Shown here one piece after another: positions 1 through 5,078 of a stretch of DNA of 5,078 nucleotides. Origin of the DNA: Candidatus Cloacimonadota bacterium. Lineage in GTDB: Bacteria; Cloacimonadota; Cloacimonadia; Cloacimonadales; TCS61. Where the stretch lies: positions 1-5,078 of the forward strand of contig JAOZPK010000136.1 in the NCBI GenBank assembly GCA_029932755.1. Direction: 5' to 3'. Within the stretch, counting starts at the first letter, position 1, and each line of letters starts with the position of its first letter. Below the pieces are notes generated by a model, which was not told the DNA's origin, made no database searches, and was given only the letters and a program-made list of their open reading frames with translations. The position numbers and the translations under genes were made by a program.

Positions 1-328
1 CGAAAAAACCAACTTTATCTTCCCAACGTTCATTATGCCGGTAGTTTGCAAATGCGTTACATCGACCGATAACTTCTCCATTTTTAAGAATCATGAAGAA
101 ACGCATTGTGGCATGTTTAAAGAAGAGATTTTTCGGTTCAAAAAAACCTGTTATTCCAATAAGTTTGAAGCCTAAATATTCGTAATCTAAAAGTGGGATA
201 TATTGAGGTTCATCTTTATAGTGCTTCCAATGATAGTTTACAAATTGCTTCAAAAGTTTTTTTTCAGCTTTGCTTTCATTACCAAACGATATCAATTCGA
301 CATCATTGATCTTGGTTCTTTCTATCAT
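1..328 (-). CDS. GNAT-like (YghO-type) N-acyltransferase, N-terminal part
   Basis: The first 109 codons of a protein that continues past the left edge. It begins MIERTKINDVELISFG and is open throughout. A good Shine-Dalgarno (AGAAGG, plus-strand 335-340) sits 6 nt before the ATG, which supports this start. The visible part follows the pattern of a family of roughly 370-400-residue GNAT-like proteins (YghO type): an early 'KKLLKQFVNYHWKHYKDEPQYIPLL' segment, an 'FFKHATMRFFMILKNGEVIGRCNAFANYRHNE' segment like the beta-turn-beta 'dG..vGRiaa..n..hn' of these proteins, then 'WEDKVGFF', which usually leads into an FGFFE motif. The catalytic GNAT core would lie mostly outside the window, so substrate and activity cannot be inferred. 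It starts 57 nt after the PlsY-like gene with no clear terminator between them, so it is probably the third gene of the yggS operon. The family call is from memory of motif order. Confidence 0.65.
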   Translation of the reverse strand, partial: MIERTKINDVELISFGNESKAEKKLLKQFVNYHWKHYKDEPQYIPLLDYEYLGFKLIGITGFFEPKNLFFKHATMRFFMILKNGEVIGRCNAFANYRHNERWEDKVGFF

Positions 329-385
329 AATTTACCTTCTCTCTAGTTGGATAAAAGCTTAATTGTTTGAGATTGTCCAAACTTG

Positions 386-997
386 CTATATTTCACCCAA
401 TTTTTTTGAAACTATAAAATTAATAACTCCCATCAATACTGCTGCGATGAACATTTTTGCCAAAAGGGCAGAATCATCTTCAAAAAAGAAATTAACAAAT
501 GGCGGTAGCATAACAACCATATATTGCGCAAAGCGCATTTGTTTGAAAACCATAACAAGGATTATTGCCAGAACCGTAATAATCATCATAGGGTATGGAG
601 CAAAATATAGCACAAACCCGATATAAGTAAAAAAGCCTCGGCCACCTTTAAAGCGGTGTGTTATTGGCAAACAGTGACCTATAACCATAAAAAAACCCAA
701 GACCAGTAAATGATTATTTGTTCCAATATTCCCAATAGCGTCTGTTATTGGTGGATAATTTAATAAGAAACTGAGTAGAACAATATAGAAATACATTTTT
801 CCAAAGTCAACTATTCCTGTGAATATACCAAGAACTCTATCAACATTATTGTAAATATTCTGGGTATCCGGGTGTCCGGTACCAACTTTATAAACGTTTA
901 TACTTTTATATGATTTTGCAATTAGTTTTGCTGTTGAAAAACATCCTATTAAATAGGATAAAACCAACAAGCTGCAAAAGACTATCATTGATAACAT
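386..997 (-). CDS. Divergent PlsY-like glycerol-3-phosphate acyltransferase
   Basis: A 203-residue integral membrane protein with about six hydrophobic segments (roughly residues 3-24, 55-80, 95-112, 124-150, 156-172 and 177-195). PlsY transfers an acyl group from acyl-phosphate to glycerol-3-phosphate to start phospholipid synthesis in the inner membrane. PlsY landmarks seen: YLIGCFSTAKLIAK at residues 15-28 (family YLIGSIPxGxLI), DFGK at 64-67 (family D-x-x-KG), and GHCLPITHRFKGGRG at 107-121, a good match to motif 2 (GHxFPvflkFkGGKG). Motif 1, normally GSGNxGATN, reads GTGHPDTQN at 39-47. The C-terminal motif 3 (H..N..R...G.E) is not visible; the chain ends SKKLGEI. It is therefore a divergent paralogue, possibly with another acceptor or a non-catalytic role, so no plsY symbol is given. 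GGAG (plus-strand 1003-1006) precedes the ATG. The gene starts 12 nt after the yggS stop, implying co-transcription. Confidence 0.8.
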   Translation of the reverse strand: MLSMIVFCSLLVLSYLIGCFSTAKLIAKSYKSINVYKVGTGHPDTQNIYNNVDRVLGIFTGIVDFGKMYFYIVLLSFLLNYPPITDAIGNIGTNNHLLVLGFFMVIGHCLPITHRFKGGRGFFTYIGFVLYFAPYPMMIITVLAIILVMVFKQMRFAQYMVVMLPPFVNFFFEDDSALLAKMFIAAVLMGVINFIVSKKLGEI

Positions 998-1009
998 ATT
1001 CTCTCCAAT

Positions 1010-1705
1010 TTAATAATTTCTTGCCCCGAAGATCGCAGTACCGATACGAATAATATTCGCACCTTCTTCAATAGCTATCTCAAAGTCATTTGTCATTCCC
1101 ATAGAAAGGAATTTCATTTCTACATTTGGAATTTCAGTGGCTACAATTTTATTAAATAATTCTCTTAATTTTATGAAACAATCTCTAATTAATTTTTCAT
1201 TAGAAGTAAATATCCCAACTGTCATCAAACCTTTTATCCTGATATTTTCTAACTTGTTGATAGATTTGATAAATGATAAAGTTTTATCCGGGGTTATGCC
1301 GAATTTGCTATCTTCAGCTGATGTATTTACTTCGATCAAAATATCTTGTATCATTGAATGTTGTTTAAGATAATTGTTCAATTTTTCCGCTGTTGAGTAT
1401 TTATCTATTGAGTGAATAAGATCTGGTCTTAGCTTCATTAATTTGTTAATTTTGTTGGATTGCAAATGACCGATAAAATGGAATTCTTTGAATTTTTCTT
1501 TAAGATGAGGTATTTTATCTTCTGCTTCCTGAACTTTGTTTTCACCAATGAATTCTATATTGTTAGAAAGTGCCTCTTCAATTGTTTCTATTGATCTTGT
1601 TTTGGTTACTGCTAGTAGTTTAATGTCTTTGGAATTACGGTTTGCCTTTATCGCAGCATTATGTATTCTTTCTCTAATTATTTCTATGTTTTCATTTAAA
1701 GACAT
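1010..1705 (-). CDS. yggS: YggS/PROSC family pyridoxal phosphate homeostasis protein
   Basis: A complete 231-residue protein, the usual length for the PLPHP (YggS/PROSC/YBL036C) family. These cytoplasmic single-domain TIM barrels, related to the N-terminal domain of alanine racemase, bind pyridoxal 5'-phosphate and buffer its supply without known enzymatic activity. Motifs in order: LLAVTKTRSIETIEEAL at residues 30-46, where Lys35 is the expected PLP Schiff-base lysine; FIGENKVQEAEDK (52-64); FHFIGHLQSNKINKL (75-89); IHSIDKYSTAEKL (97-109); LIEVNTSAEDSKFGI (123-137); IKGLMTVG (157-164); and FLSMGMTNDFEIAI followed by IIRIGTAIFGARNY (199-231), the phosphate-binding end. The family's SMGMS is SMGMT here, a tolerated change. 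The Shine-Dalgarno is weak (TGGGA, 7-8 nt before ATG). It heads a tight minus-strand cluster with the PlsY-like and GNAT-like genes; a TTGACA element lies about 55 bases upstream. Confidence 0.96.
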   Translation of the reverse strand: MSLNENIEIIRERIHNAAIKANRNSKDIKLLAVTKTRSIETIEEALSNNIEFIGENKVQEAEDKIPHLKEKFKEFHFIGHLQSNKINKLMKLRPDLIHSIDKYSTAEKLNNYLKQHSMIQDILIEVNTSAEDSKFGITPDKTLSFIKSINKLENIRIKGLMTVGIFTSNEKLIRDCFIKLRELFNKIVATEIPNVEMKFLSMGMTNDFEIAIEEGANIIRIGTAIFGARNY

Positions 1706-1728
1706 TTTATTCCCACTTATATTAATTA

Positions 1729-1763
1729 ATAATAAAAAGAAATTAATTAGATTTATATGTCAA
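1729..1763 (-). promoter_or_regulatory. Possible promoter of the yggS cluster
   Basis: On the minus strand a perfect TTGACA (plus positions 1758-1763) lies upstream of yggS, followed by very AT-rich sequence with two copies of an ATTAATTA-type motif (1721-1729 and 1741-1750). The -10 is ambiguous: TTTTAT (1732-1737) gives a 20-nt spacer and TATTAT (1729-1734) a 23-nt spacer, both longer than the sigma70 optimum. The -35 match is seen directly; promoter function is an inference from position. Confidence 0.3.
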
Positions 1764-1881
1764 TGAGAAAAAAGTACGAAAGTGCAAAAGTATTAAAATA
1801 GCAATCATTTTCTTCAAAAGCCGACGCATTAGTGCCTAAGAGAGAGGATGAAAAGCAAAGTGAAATCGTCGTCATCGTATG

Positions 1882-1913
1882 TTGACACAAAATGTTCTTA
1901 ATAATGTGATAAT
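1882..1913 (+). promoter_or_regulatory. Promoter-like element ahead of the IS110 structured RNA
   Basis: A perfect -35 hexamer TTGACA (1882-1887) is followed after 17 nt by TGTGAT (1905-1910, 4 of 6 matches to TATAAT); GATAAT (1908-1913) is a better hexamer but at 20 nt. Either would start transcription at about 1917-1922, at the foot of the predicted structured RNA. In IS110 elements a strong promoter is usually assembled only when the ends join in the circular form, with the -35 from the right end and the -10 from the left, so a complete -35 here may be internal or partly flanking DNA. Function is inferred. Confidence 0.4.
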
Positions 1914-1921
1914 CATAAAAA

Positions 1922-2062
1922 TGATGTGGAAGAAGGTGAGCAAGTTTGGCTCGTCATTGGTTAACCAAACCGTTCAGAATGCTAAACCCACCTTCTTTTT
2001 TAAATCTGAACAGTACACTAGGCAAGAGCCTGTATAATTGCGATGATAGATTTTCCACATCA
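1922..2062 (+). ncRNA. Candidate IS110 bridge RNA (three-way junction)
   Basis: The 141 nt just upstream of the transposase fold by eye into a closed three-way junction. The outer stem is 9 bp and perfect (TGATGTGGA 1922-1930 with TCCACATCA 2054-2062). Arm A starts at the next base: AGAAGGTG (1931-1938) pairs with CACCTTCT (1989-1996), then AGCA/TGCT (1939-1942/1980-1983) and GTTTGG/CCAAAC (1944-1949/1965-1970), with a 9-nt asymmetric loop (1971-1979) and a 15-nt apical loop. A 5-nt T linker leads to arm B: AAATCT/AGATTT (2002-2007/2048-2053), a large internal loop (2008-2013 and 2035-2047), and an apical hairpin with AGGC/GCCT closing an AAGA tetraloop (2020-2031). Two arms with internal loops before the transposase is how IS110-group bridge RNAs carry their target and donor guides. 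Alternative local pairings exist (GAGC/GCTC at 1938-1952; palindrome TGGTTAACCA at 1958-1967). The pairing is seen; the identity is inferred from family and position. Confidence 0.55.
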
Positions 2063-2071
2063 AATCCATTT

Positions 2072-2077
2072 AAGGAA
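2072..2077 (+). promoter_or_regulatory. Ribosome binding site fixing the transposase start
   Basis: AAGGAA lies 6 nt before the ATG at 2084. This favours 2084 over the in-frame TTG at 1946, which would translate through the structured RNA and yields 46 residues with no resemblance to a transposase. The site lies outside the outer stem of that RNA, so the fold would not mask it. Confidence 0.6.
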
Positions 2078-2083
2078 CGTAAA

Positions 2084-2347
2084 ATGAAATTAATAGTCGG
2101 TATTGATGTGTCAAAGAAAAAATTAGATTTATCCGTTTACAATGGATATCAGCACAAAGCATTATTTATCAATAATGATAAGAAGGACATTGAAAAGATG
2201 TTAAGAAGTTTTGTAAGTAGATTCCTTAGAGTGATGGGAACAGAAATTAATAGTAAAGATCATAACTTTGCGAAGGTAACTCAAAACCTTGCGGATGGTG
2301 CATTGGCTTGTGAAACAAACGCTGCTTTTATTCTCTTGCCTGTCTAA
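2084..2347 (+). pseudogene. IS110-family transposase, N-terminal fragment
   Basis: An 87-codon frame. The first 40-45 residues (MKLIVGIDVSKKKLDLSVYNGYQHKALFINNDKKDIEKMLRSF, shown here by its key parts GIDVSKKKLDL and the F-x-N-N-xx-K-x-I block) match the start of IS110-family transposases, where the Asp of GIDVSK (residue 8) is the first acidic residue of the RuvC-like DEDD site. Intact members are about 300-400 residues with a C-terminal domain carrying a catalytic serine. From about residue 44 (around 2215) the sequence no longer looks like IS110 and runs through unrelated, repeat-bearing DNA to a stop at 2345-2347. The remaining acidic residues and the serine domain are absent, so it cannot be active. 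The cause is probably a deletion joining the 5' part of the gene to other DNA, though a second insertion is possible. Confidence 0.7.
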
Positions 2348-2424
2348 GTCAAAGACCTCCGTAATGGTTGAAAGCTATCAAAGCCACCATTGCGAAGGTC
2401 TCGTATCTCAACCATTCACAAGGT
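2268..2424. repeat. Cluster of imperfect ACCATT-N3-AAGGT repeats (REP-like)
   Basis: At least five related units in alternating orientation occur within 157 bases: TTGCGAAGGT (2268-2277), ACCTTGCGGATGGT (2286-2299, inverted), ACCTCCGTAATGGT (2355-2368, inverted), ACCATTGCGAAGGT (2386-2399) and ACCATTCACAAGGT (2411-2424). The 10-mer TTGCGAAGGT is identical at 2268 and 2390. The arrangement resembles REP/BIME-type extragenic palindromes, here mostly beyond the stop of the secreted-protein gene and beside the IS110 remnant. The similarity is visible by eye; whether the unit is dispersed through the genome cannot be judged from one window. Confidence 0.55.
2353..2401 (-). terminator. Large hairpin downstream of the secreted-protein gene
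   Basis: AGACCTCCGTAATGGT (2353-2368) and ACCATTGCGAAGGTCT (2386-2401) form a 16-position stem with one mismatch and one wobble pair, around a 17-nt loop. On the minus strand it lies 33 nt past the stop codon at 2434, where a terminator would be expected, but there is no clean T-run (the following bases are TTTGACTTAG). It may terminate, protect the mRNA 3' end, or simply be a REP-type palindrome. The structure is certain; the role is not. Confidence 0.4.
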
Positions 2425-2433
2425 GTTACAAAT

Positions 2434-4116
2434 TTATTTGAGCAAGATCATTTTCTTTGTGCTTGTGTAACGACCACCTGCTTTAAGTTTATACAGGTAA
2501 ATACCTGAAGACACAGGTTTATTGTTTTGGTCTGTTCCATTCCATACAACTGAATATGTTCTTTTACCTGTTCCTTCGATACGATGCTGTACATCACTCA
2601 GGATGACAGATAAAGTATTAACTTTTTGTCCTTTTAAATTATAAATTTCAATTTGGGTATTTTCGTATTCATTCGTGGTTTCAAAACAAATAGTTGTTGT
2701 TGGATTAAATGGATTTGGGTAGTTATACATCTTCACATTGGAAGTTGGAACAACCTCATTTCCAACGTGAGTATAGACTGAATCGGAAAGTGTAATGTCA
2801 TCTATCATTAACCCAAATCCGTCAGGGTCATCATCGTTGGAATGTAATCCGATCCTAAGCTGAATAGTTTCATCAGCTAATAAAGAGAGATCGTTATAAC
2901 CACTCCAATTATCAGAAAAATATGACCAATTACTAACAGAGCCGGTAAATACTATATTTTCAAGTTCAGGATCTCCCAGTGGATTAGAAATAGAATTCCA
3001 ATTTGACCAAATAATAATAGGCGGGTTAGGTGGATTCGGATACACTGCTGCAATATATCTTACCTCAACCGAGAAATAATCGCAATCTGGAAAAGAATTT
3101 TCATCCAATTCAGTTTTTATTTTCATATCAAAATAGATATTACTTTCGGCAGGCATAATAACATTTTCACTTGAAATATAATTATGCATATTCGGATTGT
3201 AAAGTGAAGTTTCAAAATCGAAACAGCCAAGTGCATAAAGTGGGGAAGGAGCACTTGGATCTTCCAAAACATGCCACAGGTCTCCGCCTTTTGCAGTATT
3301 GGAAAATCCTATAAATCCGGTTTCATCCTCAGCATCATTAGTAAAAACTCCAGCCACATCAATGTTATCTATAAATAATCCTGTTAATTCAGGATTAGAA
3401 CCGGTAGATGTATTTGGATCGGAGGCAAAAGCAAAACTGACAATTACATTGTTGCCAAGATATGATGCTGGTATTGAGATGGTAGTTGATATCCAGTCTG
3501 TAGAGCCACCCCAACCGGGAATTCCCGGAATTCCATCGGGGTCTTCATTATGTTCATAACCAAAGCTATATAAACTTGTACTATTGTAGGCAGGTGTGCA
3601 GTCTGTTAGAATTTCTGCTTCAGAATAATCTTGGTCTGCATTTCTAATACGGATATTAAAACCATCCCATCCATCAAATTCACCATTACTGCCCAATTCT
3701 TCAATTGCTCTGTATTGATCAAAAATTATAGTTAAATTTCCTGAAGATGGCAAAGTGATTTCAGGTGTGTCTAAAACTTGATACCAGCTGTCTTCATAAC
3801 CACCGTTTGGAGAAATATCTTCATCTGCCATTCGCCATGATTTTCCTGTTCCTCCAAAAGCATTGAATGTGCTGGTGTTCCAAAAAGAGCCCGGATCAGT
3901 AGTATCAGTGGTTGTCCATAAATCGATTCCATCCTCAAAATCTTCAAGGAAAATAACATTCTCTCTACTTTTTGTGCTCTGAGAATTTTCAATCGGCTCA
4001 GCTTGAACAATTATAACATTTTCTGCAAATAGCAATAAGCCTGCGGAAAGCAGGCTTATTATCAATAATAATTTCTTCAATTTAGTATCCACTTTCATAA
4101 TGGAAATATTATGCAT
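2434..4116 (-). CDS. Secreted protein: jelly-roll adhesin-like modules and C-terminal sorting domain
   Basis: A 560-residue exported protein. Residues 7-31 form a signal peptide: a basic start (MKVDTKLKK), then hydrophobic LLLIISLLSAGLLLFA with probable cleavage near residue 31. Module 1, about 54-256, has the choice-of-anchor J/MAM-like pattern: FLEDFEDGIDLWTT, GKSWRMADED, GGYEDSWYQVLDTPEITL, an FDQY strand, WDGFNIRIRN, and closing LFIDNIDVAG. Module 2, about 260-445, repeats it more loosely (GGDLWHVLED, SSENVIMPAESNIYFDMKI, YFSVEVRY, closing LMIDDITLSD). Residues 464-560 are a C-terminal sorting/FlgD-like domain: YNYPNPFNPTT, IEIYNLKGQKV, VVWNGTDQNNKPVSSGIYLYKLKAGG, TKKMILLK. Such domains usually direct surface attachment or secretion by a type IX-like route in these phyla. 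Binding partner unknown. It starts 3 nt after the gap stop; GGAA at the end of gap supports this ATG, although the ATG at 4098 (residue 7) gives a more typical signal peptide. Confidence 0.85.
   Translation of the reverse strand: MHNISIMKVDTKLKKLLLIISLLSAGLLLFAENVIIVQAEPIENSQSTKSRENVIFLEDFEDGIDLWTTTDTTDPGSFWNTSTFNAFGGTGKSWRMADEDISPNGGYEDSWYQVLDTPEITLPSSGNLTIIFDQYRAIEELGSNGEFDGWDGFNIRIRNADQDYSEAEILTDCTPAYNSTSLYSFGYEHNEDPDGIPGIPGWGGSTDWISTTISIPASYLGNNVIVSFAFASDPNTSTGSNPELTGLFIDNIDVAGVFTNDAEDETGFIGFSNTAKGGDLWHVLEDPSAPSPLYALGCFDFETSLYNPNMHNYISSENVIMPAESNIYFDMKIKTELDENSFPDCDYFSVEVRYIAAVYPNPPNPPIIIWSNWNSISNPLGDPELENIVFTGSVSNWSYFSDNWSGYNDLSLLADETIQLRIGLHSNDDDPDGFGLMIDDITLSDSVYTHVGNEVVPTSNVKMYNYPNPFNPTTTICFETTNEYENTQIEIYNLKGQKVNTLSVILSDVQHRIEGTGKRTYSVVWNGTDQNNKPVSSGIYLYKLKAGGRYTSTKKMILLK
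4034..4060 (-). promoter_or_regulatory. Perfect 11-bp hairpin in the signal-peptide codons (possible attenuator)
   Basis: AATAAGCCTGC (4034-4044) and GCAGGCTTATT (4050-4060) are exact reverse complements separated by 5 nt. On the minus strand the hairpin begins about 60 nt after the gap stop and falls within the codons for IISLLSAGLL of the secreted protein. A GC-rich core with a short loop and an AT-rich 3' side (ATTGCTATTTG) resembles an intrinsic terminator, though the T-tract is weak. It could stop part of the transcripts leaving gap, setting a high gap to low secreted-protein ratio. The structure is seen directly; the function is inferred. Confidence 0.4.
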
Positions 4117-4119
4117 AAA

Positions 4120-5078
4120 TTATTCCAGTTCAGAGATATATTGTACGAGGTCTATAATTCTGTTGGCATAACCGGCTTCATTATCATACCAGCTCAGTAC
4201 TTTAATAAAGTTGCCATTAACCATAGTTACTTCTGCATCAAAAATAGAAGAGGCTGGATTTCCAATGATATCTGTAGAAACGATAGGACCTTCAACATAT
4301 TCCAAAACTCCTTTCATCCTATTTTCTGATGCTTCTTTCATTAATTTATTTATCTCTTCTTTATTTGTTTTTCTATCGACAATTATACTAACGTCAACAA
4401 GTGATCCCGTAGGCGTTGGGACCCTTACGGCCATTCCATCAATTTTGCCTTTGAGTTCAGGAATTACTTTTGCAGTTGCAGTTGCAGCTCCTGTAGTTGT
4501 GGGGATAATGTTTAAGGCTGCCGCACGAGCTCTTCTTAAATCACTATGAGGATAATCCAAAAGTCTTTGATCCATTGTATAAGAATGAATGGTGGTCATT
4601 AATGCAGATTCAACAGTAAAATTATTTGTGATAACTTTCATAACAGGAGCAAGACAGTTAGTTGTGCAAGATGCATTTGAAATTATCTTATGCTCAGGCT
4701 TAAGAATCTCATCATTAACACCCAGAACTATTGTAGCATCTACATCACCTTTTGCAGGAGCAGAAATAATCACCTTCTTTGCACCTGCTGTAAGATGTTT
4801 AGAAGCACCTTCTTTGGAACGGAAAATACCTGTAGATTCAACAACAACACTAATATCTAGTTCTTTCCATGGAAGATCTTCAGGATCTCTTTCACTGAAT
4901 ACTTTAATCTCAACACCATCAACAATAATCGCACCTTCTTTAGCTTCTATTTTATTCTTTAAAATCCCATGTACAGAATCATGTTTAAGTAAATATACTA
5001 ATGATTTCATATCCATAAGGTCGTTGATAGCAACTATTTTGTATTTCTCATTATTAAGAAATCCTCTGAAGACAAGTC
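4120..5078 (-). CDS. gap: Glyceraldehyde-3-phosphate dehydrogenase, NAD-type (5' end outside window)
   Basis: 318 residues are visible; the frame is open to the right edge and reads LVFRGFLNNEKYKIVAINDLMDMKSLVYLLKHDSVHG, so only about the first 13 residues (the GINGFGRIGR part) are missing. An internal ATG at 5016 is not the start. The cytoplasmic tetramer oxidises glyceraldehyde-3-phosphate to 1,3-bisphosphoglycerate. The catalytic Cys sits in SNASCTTNCLAP (about visible residue 137) and its partner His in MTTIHSYT (about 164). LRRARAAALNIIPTTTGAA, PTPTGSLVDVS and the C-terminal SWYDNEAGYANR are family blocks. The Asp of AIND and the Pro in LDYPHSDLRR are the residues usually linked to NAD over NADP use, suggesting a glycolytic GapA-type enzyme. 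The usual DNEWGY is DNEAGY here, a modest variation. The gene ends 3 nt before the secreted-protein gene. Confidence 0.97.
   Translation of the reverse strand, partial: LVFRGFLNNEKYKIVAINDLMDMKSLVYLLKHDSVHGILKNKIEAKEGAIIVDGVEIKVFSERDPEDLPWKELDISVVVESTGIFRSKEGASKHLTAGAKKVIISAPAKGDVDATIVLGVNDEILKPEHKIISNASCTTNCLAPVMKVITNNFTVESALMTTIHSYTMDQRLLDYPHSDLRRARAAALNIIPTTTGAATATAKVIPELKGKIDGMAVRVPTPTGSLVDVSIIVDRKTNKEEINKLMKEASENRMKGVLEYVEGPIVSTDIIGNPASSIFDAEVTMVNGNFIKVLSWYDNEAGYANRIIDLVQYISELE

Larger units (their letters stand above)
1882..2215 (+). mobile_element. IS110-family insertion sequence remnant (left end)
   Basis: The segment has the order expected of the left end of an IS110-group element: a non-coding, strongly structured stretch of about 140 nt, a Shine-Dalgarno, then a transposase beginning MKLIVGIDVSKKKLDLSVY. 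IS110 elements have no obvious terminal inverted repeats, so the left boundary cannot be placed; 1882 is only the earliest promoter-like signal. The right boundary is where similarity to IS110 transposases fades, around 2200-2220; the rest of the transposase (about 250-300 residues, including the catalytic serine domain) and the right end are missing. It is oriented opposite to the flanking host genes. The copy cannot be autonomous. Family assignment is good, boundaries are approximate. Confidence 0.65.

Noticed and set aside
365..382. Small inverted repeat GTTTG/CAAAC between the PlsY-like and GNAT-like genes.
   Set aside because: Only 5 AT-rich pairs around an 8-nt loop and no T-run, so it is not supported as a terminator.
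363..626. Plus-strand open frame opposite the PlsY-like gene.
   Set aside because: Antisense shadow of a convincing membrane-protein gene, with no family features or ribosome binding site.
1753..1875. A 40-codon minus-strand frame starting MTTISLCFSSSLLG upstream of yggS.
   Set aside because: It has no Shine-Dalgarno, no recognisable family and a composition typical of AT-rich intergenic DNA; its end overlaps the possible yggS promoter.
1946..2083. An N-terminal extension of the transposase frame from the TTG at 1946.
   Set aside because: It reads through the structured RNA, resembles no transposase N-terminus, and a good ribosome binding site precedes the ATG at 2084.
2268..2424. The repeat cluster as a CRISPR array.
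   Set aside because: Units alternate in orientation, are short and imperfect, and have irregular spacing, which fits palindromic REP-like repeats rather than CRISPR.
4211..4549. Plus-strand 112-codon frame within gap.
   Set aside because: Antisense shadow of the highly conserved GAPDH coding sequence.

Overview
The window comes from an AT-rich bacterial genome. A Cloacimonadota-like organism (or a relative such as a Fibrobacteres/KSB1-type lineage) is the best guess. This rests on the secreted protein, whose C-terminus has a YNYPNPFNPTT sorting-type domain ending in SSGIYLYKLKAGG...TKKMILLK, a style typical of those groups, and on the low-GC coding style. It is an inference from protein style, not a database match.

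Layout, read along the minus strand from the right edge: (1) positions 5078-4120 hold a nearly complete NAD-type glyceraldehyde-3-phosphate dehydrogenase (GAPDH) that lacks only about the first 13 residues. (2) Three bases later begins a 560-residue secreted protein (4116-2434) with a signal peptide, two predicted jelly-roll 'choice-of-anchor/MAM-like' modules and the C-terminal sorting domain. A perfect 11-bp hairpin lies inside its signal-peptide codons and may attenuate read-through from gap. (3) Just past its stop is a cluster of imperfect palindromic repeats built on ACCATT-N3-AAGGT (2268-2424), which looks REP-like. (4) On the plus strand, 1882-2215, is the left part of a broken IS110-family insertion sequence: a promoter-like TTGACA, a roughly 141-nt segment that folds into a closed three-way junction (1922-2062), and the first 40-45 codons of the transposase with its RuvC-type GIDVSKKKLDL motif. 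The position and fold match a bridge RNA, the guide RNA of IS110 elements. (5) Back on the minus strand, 1705-1 carries a compact apparent operon: YggS/PLPHP, then a divergent PlsY-like membrane acyltransferase 12 nt downstream, then the start of a GNAT-like protein that runs off the left edge.

The chromosomal genes are ordinary central metabolism (GAPDH), pyridoxal phosphate homeostasis (YggS) and lipid or envelope acyl transfer (PlsY-like). The most interesting part is the 1.88-2.43 kb interval, where a candidate bridge RNA outlived its transposase next to a REP-like repeat cluster. That setting recalls IS110-family members such as IS621, which insert into REP sequences. Apart from this remnant, the 240-base gap between the start of yggS and position 1945 shows only AT-rich promoter-like sequence.
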